Translations under genes and position numbers: made by a program
The notes under the pieces: model-generated
Seen by the model: only the letters and a program-made list of their open reading frames with translations
Told to the model about the DNA's origin: nothing
Databases searched by the model: none
Shown here: one piece after another, positions 60,422 to 64,000 of the stretch
How the letters are laid out: each line of letters opens with the position of its first letter
Position numbering within the stretch: position 1 is the first letter of the stretch
Source: Apostichopus japonicus
Lineage: Eukaryota; Echinodermata; Holothuroidea; Aspidochirotida; Stichopodidae
Length of the DNA stretch: 64,000 bases
Assembly: GCF_037975245.1 (NCBI RefSeq)
Contig: NC_092582.1
Span: 25,522,077 to 25,586,076 of the forward strand
Direction: 5' to 3'

Positions 60422-61360
60422 GTGAGTGTCTCTACAAACTAAATTTTCGACATTCAGTACTAAGTATTTATATTTTAATGTATTTAGGTTGCACAAATTC
60501 ATGCATATTAGACCACTAGACCCAAACAAGAATACACTGGAATGCAAAGTTACTACCCTGATCAGAAAGTGATATTCATATTCATGTATGTTCCTATTTG
60601 GAAGGAATATAATAGTTTTATAAACTGCATGTTGTAAACTTTCCAAATATTGACCACAACATTGTGTCAAGATATTTATATCATTGGTAAATTATTTTGC
60701 TTTTCCACAATTTTGTTAGATGGATGAGGCCTGAGCACGAACATATTCTTTACGTCCCCAATGCAACAAATGTGCTACACATGTGTAATTATCGTGTTAA
60801 TTCCTTTTCAATTAAAGCTGAGGAGTCAACCCACAACAGCATACAATAACCAACACAATAGTAAATATTCCAGAGGATAATTTGAAGAACCTGCCTTCAT
60901 GTTTTCCAAGGTAAGCTGTGAACCATTTACTTTTTTAATGATCAATAAATCTCTTATTTTTATCAAATTAATGAGACAATGGTCATCTTTCCACACACAA
61001 AAATAATAGGTGTTGTGCACATTCATGCTGATAGGATATAGTTGTTTTATGTTGTGCTATATTTATGACTAAGGGAGTGAGATGAGAGAAAAATACTCAG
61101 AATTTCACTGACATTCATAAAGGAACTTTAATGAGTTTGTTTTGGTATATATCTATCCACAATGAGAAGGAAACATTAAAATCCAAATGTATAATATCAA
61201 AATTAGCTGGCCTGTTAACAGCAATAATCTATTGTAATAGAACCATGTGGGTAGCAAAGATGAGTCACAAATATGGAATAAATTTAAACCAAGATGGATT
61301 TAAATTTTTCAACTTAAGAACTGGTTCTGGTGTGTTGAGAGTATCAATAGTACACATTAC

Positions 61361-61677
61361 CTGCTTAGCTGAAGCAACTTCAAGGACTTGTATGGTAGAC
61401 CCCTGTAACAATTTGGCATGAAATGAGAAAATGTTTATTGTTATTGACACCAAGTCCTTAACTGACTGCATGAATTGGTCTGACTTTTCTTCTTGTTCAA
61501 GCATGCAAAGAATAGCAAACTGACGTCCCTCTTCGGTTTCCTGCAGGTGTTTGATGATGATGTCTGCTGCTGACTTGTTGAGTCCACATGCAAAGCGATA
61601 GACATACTGGTGGTCAAGCGGGTTGATGCTGTTCAAGGTTTCTTTCACATTGATTGATGATGCTACTGAAGACGCTC
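61361..61677 (-). CDS. exon of NLR-like receptor: post-NACHT helical segment
   Basis: This 317-bp exon starts after TTTGCAG at 61678-61684 and ends at a GTAATG donor, running from phase 1 to phase 0. It encodes 105 complete codons. The centre reads NPLDHQYVYRFACGLN then KSAADIIIKHLQ. This resembles the helical region between the NACHT ATPase and the leucine-rich repeats of NLR proteins, where a hydrophobic-CGL stretch followed by a helix is typical. A second helix follows (FAILCMLEQEEKSDQFMQS), then a short beta-like run ending TIQVLEVASAKQ. NLRs are cytosolic sensors that oligomerise on activation. The nucleotide-binding exon is not in the window and would lie past 64 kb. The family call comes from pattern recognition and is moderately secure; the exon itself looks real because it is open, well bounded and protein-like. 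Confidence 0.65.
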
Positions 61678-62145
61678 CTGCAAATCCAAGCACACAGATT
61701 AAATGGGTTTTAATGTGTTCAGTTTACGGTAGGCATGAGATCAAGGTGTTGACACATTGTAATAGTGTTACTGTTCCATTGTCTTATTTGTAGCATCGAA
61801 TCTTCCTATAATTTAATTAGTAACCATTGTATATAGTGTGATTTGTCAAACTATCATTCACATGGTGTATTTCAATGATATTTTGTTTTATGGTGTTGTG
61901 ACATCATTAATATCACTGTAATTATAAACAGGAATCAGGTCTAAGCACAGGCCCAATGACATTGAATACTAACACTGAAACCTGTCTTCATTGTATGCTG
62001 TGTTACTACATTGTAAGTTCTGAGAGGCCAGTACGACAGTAAATAGTAACACTGAGTCCACCTTCATCACATGCTTCATTTAAGTATGTTAGGACAGCAT
62101 CATCATTATTACCCAATATAATGTAGGTCGGTCTGACTGGTTTAC

Positions 62146-62188
62146 CACAATGGTGGCATTGCTTATGCAACTTGTCCAAATTGTCGCC
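62146..62188 (-). CDS. possible exon of NLR-like gene (upstream of the helical exon)
   Basis: A minus-strand open segment starts after a good acceptor (pyrimidine-rich, ending CCTCACAG at 62189-62196). It encodes GDNLDKLHKQCHHC and reaches a GTAAAC donor at 62140-62145 in phase 1, which matches the phase-1 start of the next exon at 61677. A second GTAATA donor at 62107-62112 also gives phase 1 and would add about 11 residues. The frame stays open down to a TAG at 62006, and that extension (an acidic stretch around NEACDEGG) also looks coding, so this could instead be the last exon of another gene. CHHC resembles half of a metal-binding site, but no complete zinc knuckle is visible. Which 3' end is used cannot be told from sequence alone. 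Confidence 0.35.
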
Positions 62189-62814
62189 CTGTGAGGGCTT
62201 CATTAATCTTTACCAAAAGTAGGGTCAATTAGGGTCAAAGGTTATATGAGGTTATTAGCAATCAACTGGAAGAATGAGTCAAATCTGCATCTCAGCTAGA
62301 TACCTGCTCACATTTTCAGTAAGCTTGGTCTTAACAATTCAGTTTGTAAAGGGGCACATTAAACAACACAGAAAAAAAGTCAACATCATTTGTGTAGATA
62401 TTACAGTGAAAACATTAAATTGGATGCAGAACTGTAAATGAGTATTTCTCTCAACCGGTCAAATTGTAACATCCTTTTACAGACCTCCTCATATTGTTTT
62501 GTTTTAAGAAGGTCAACTGTTATAACAGGCTATGATGATATCGTCAGTCAATAAGGAAATGTCTGAGTTGTTTTACATAATTGATATACATCGCTACGTT
62601 CTAGTTGGTGAACTTCATTGGTCTTTTCATGTCAGTGAAACAGAGAGTAAGCTGTAAGAATGCTGTCTATGAAAGAATATAATCACCAGGTATTAGAATA
62701 TACAGCTTATTGCATGTAATCAAAACCTCAATGGGTTTTTTGCATTCCTGGTTAAGAAGTAGTTTTTGGTTTCGATGATAATCGTAGCATATGCATTCAT
62801 GATGACGTATAATG

Positions 62815-62832
62815 TGTGTGTGTGTGTGTGTG
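62815..62832 (+). repeat. (GT)n microsatellite
   Basis: A run of nine GT dinucleotides in a plus-strand ORF that is not thought to be a gene. Confidence 0.9.
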
Positions 62833-62859
62833 AGTTCGCTTGTGACGCCCAGCTTGTAA

Positions 62860-63130
62860 ACACGATATCTCAAGAAGGGAAGTTCAGACCAATGTCATAT
62901 TTGATGTGTAGAAGTTCCACATTAATTACAAATAGCCTATTGTTTTTGGTGGGGGTAATCAGGGGCCAACTTGTGAAAACTTTTAAAAACGATATCTCAA
63001 GATGGGAAGCATGGGCAGACCTCATAGTTGGTGTGTAGGAGTACCACATTGTGTATAAAAAGCCTATCGTTTTTGGTGGATGGCAAAGATCAGTTGAGGT
63101 CACCAGGGGTCAGGTTGTGAAAACTTTGTA
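62860..63130 (+). repeat. tandem repeat with about 128-bp period
   Basis: ACGATATCTCAAGA recurs about 128 bp apart (near 62861 and 62989). It is followed each time by GGGAAG...GCAGACC/TCAGACC, GTGTAG(A/G)AGT, CCACATT, AGCCTAT and GTTTTTGGTGG. About two copies and a partial third ending GTTGTGAAAACTTT are present. The AGGTCACC word inside it recalls the 50-52 kb repeat. Confidence 0.65.
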
Positions 63131-64000
63131 AACATGTACATCCTCACTGTACATTACGTCAGATTCATGAAGAAAACTGCTCATTTTACATCATCGAAAC
63201 CACAATGCATTTTTGGATTCTGCTTCTTGTTTAAAACAGTACACTGAATATTTATGAGGTGCCATTGGCATCTAGCTTCATATTGATAAAGATACTTATA
63301 TTTCGATATATCATGATTCACTCTTACAATGCCACCACATTACAGATTCCTTTAAATGTTATTTATTAGTTTGTGTTCTTGTCTCTATCCTTGCAAACTA
63401 AAGTTGCCTAGGATGAAGAAAGTCACGGTGTTTGTTTACGTTCTAACATTTGGTGTATTGTTATTGTAGTAGTCGACCAGGACATCTATGAAATCTTTGT
63501 GAGATGAGATATCAAAAGCTTCACTTTTAATAATTTTGGATTAGGATGACTTAACAAATAATCGAACACTAAAAGGTACACGGAATCATGATTGTCGATG
63601 CTACTACTCATATTAAGGTACAAATATGATTTAAAGGCTAATACTATATGGCTATTTTGATAAATGATTGAATCATGATGAATAAAAACAAAGATATTTT
63701 CAGCAGCGTTGCCATGATGATATCATTCATTTTACTGTTGCCATATGCAAAATATTACCAACTCTAATAATTCATATCTTTGTGATACAAAATGTGATGA
63801 GGATCTGGTTTATATATTTACTTGGATAGTTTTGATCTTTACCTCAGCAAGTTTGCGAAGCAATCAACTTTAACCACCGGAAAGGCAATTTAAAAATATG
63901 TGGAGATGAGTTTATTTAACTGACGAGCACAAGTAGCAAAAATCTAGTTAATAGGCTGAATAACAGTTTTTTTTAATAAATAGAAAAGTCAAAGTATTCA
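63131..64000. other. no feature seen to the right edge
   Basis: AT-rich and without ORFs of protein character. If the receptor gene model is right, this is intron, and the NACHT exon lies beyond the window. Confidence 0.4.

Overview
This is animal nuclear DNA: AT-rich, with no dense coding, introns of several kilobases, minisatellites, microsatellites, many homopolymer G/C tracts and a heavy load of short inverted-repeat transposons. The coding signals (an NLR-type post-NACHT helical segment, a leucine-rich-repeat exon, a two-finger C2H2 protein inside a repeat) and the repeat style suggest a marine invertebrate deuterostome. An echinoderm such as a holothurian is my best guess, but no single sequence proves the clade.

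The main gene runs on the minus strand from the right edge to about 9.7 kb. Seven short exons with usable splice signals (61.5, 42.9, 39.2, 32.6, 21.8, 14.0 and 9.7 kb), plus a possible one at 62.15 kb, have reading phases that match at every successive junction. Together they look like the C-terminal part of an NLR-like innate immune receptor: a helical segment after the NACHT domain, leucine-rich repeats, then a tail I do not recognise. The NACHT domain itself would lie beyond the right edge. The introns hold almost everything else.

Region by region. 1-6 kb: no gene seen, one hammerhead-like motif. 6.08-7.89 kb: a 34-bp minisatellite of about 53 copies with a six-unit higher-order repeat. 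11.0-11.7 kb: a hAT-like short element. 12.57-13.43 kb: a 35-bp minisatellite. 14.28-14.38 kb: five perfect CRE sites at 20-bp spacing. 17.8-18.9 kb: two nested hAT-like elements. 19.6-20.3 kb: another hAT-like element. 23.7-28.8 kb: a 5-kb hAT-like element carrying a C2H2 zinc-finger ORF on the minus strand. 29.0-29.3 kb: a small secreted-protein ORF behind a TATA box. 29.4-29.8 kb: another hAT-like element. 38-40 kb: AT-rich DNA with opposite base skews on the two sides of the LRR exon. 41.3-41.6 kb: a short element with a 10-bp duplication. 44.8-49 kb: repeat debris. 50.2-52.5 kb: a repeat rich in AGGTCA half-sites. 53-60.4 kb: a possible plus-strand gene of three phase-compatible exons lying inside the largest intron of the receptor gene. 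54.9-55.8 kb: two minus-strand terminal-exon-like ORFs. 62.85-63.13 kb: a 128-bp tandem repeat.

Splice joins, family calls and transposon calls were made by eye from the sequence. Transcript data or homology searches have not been used.
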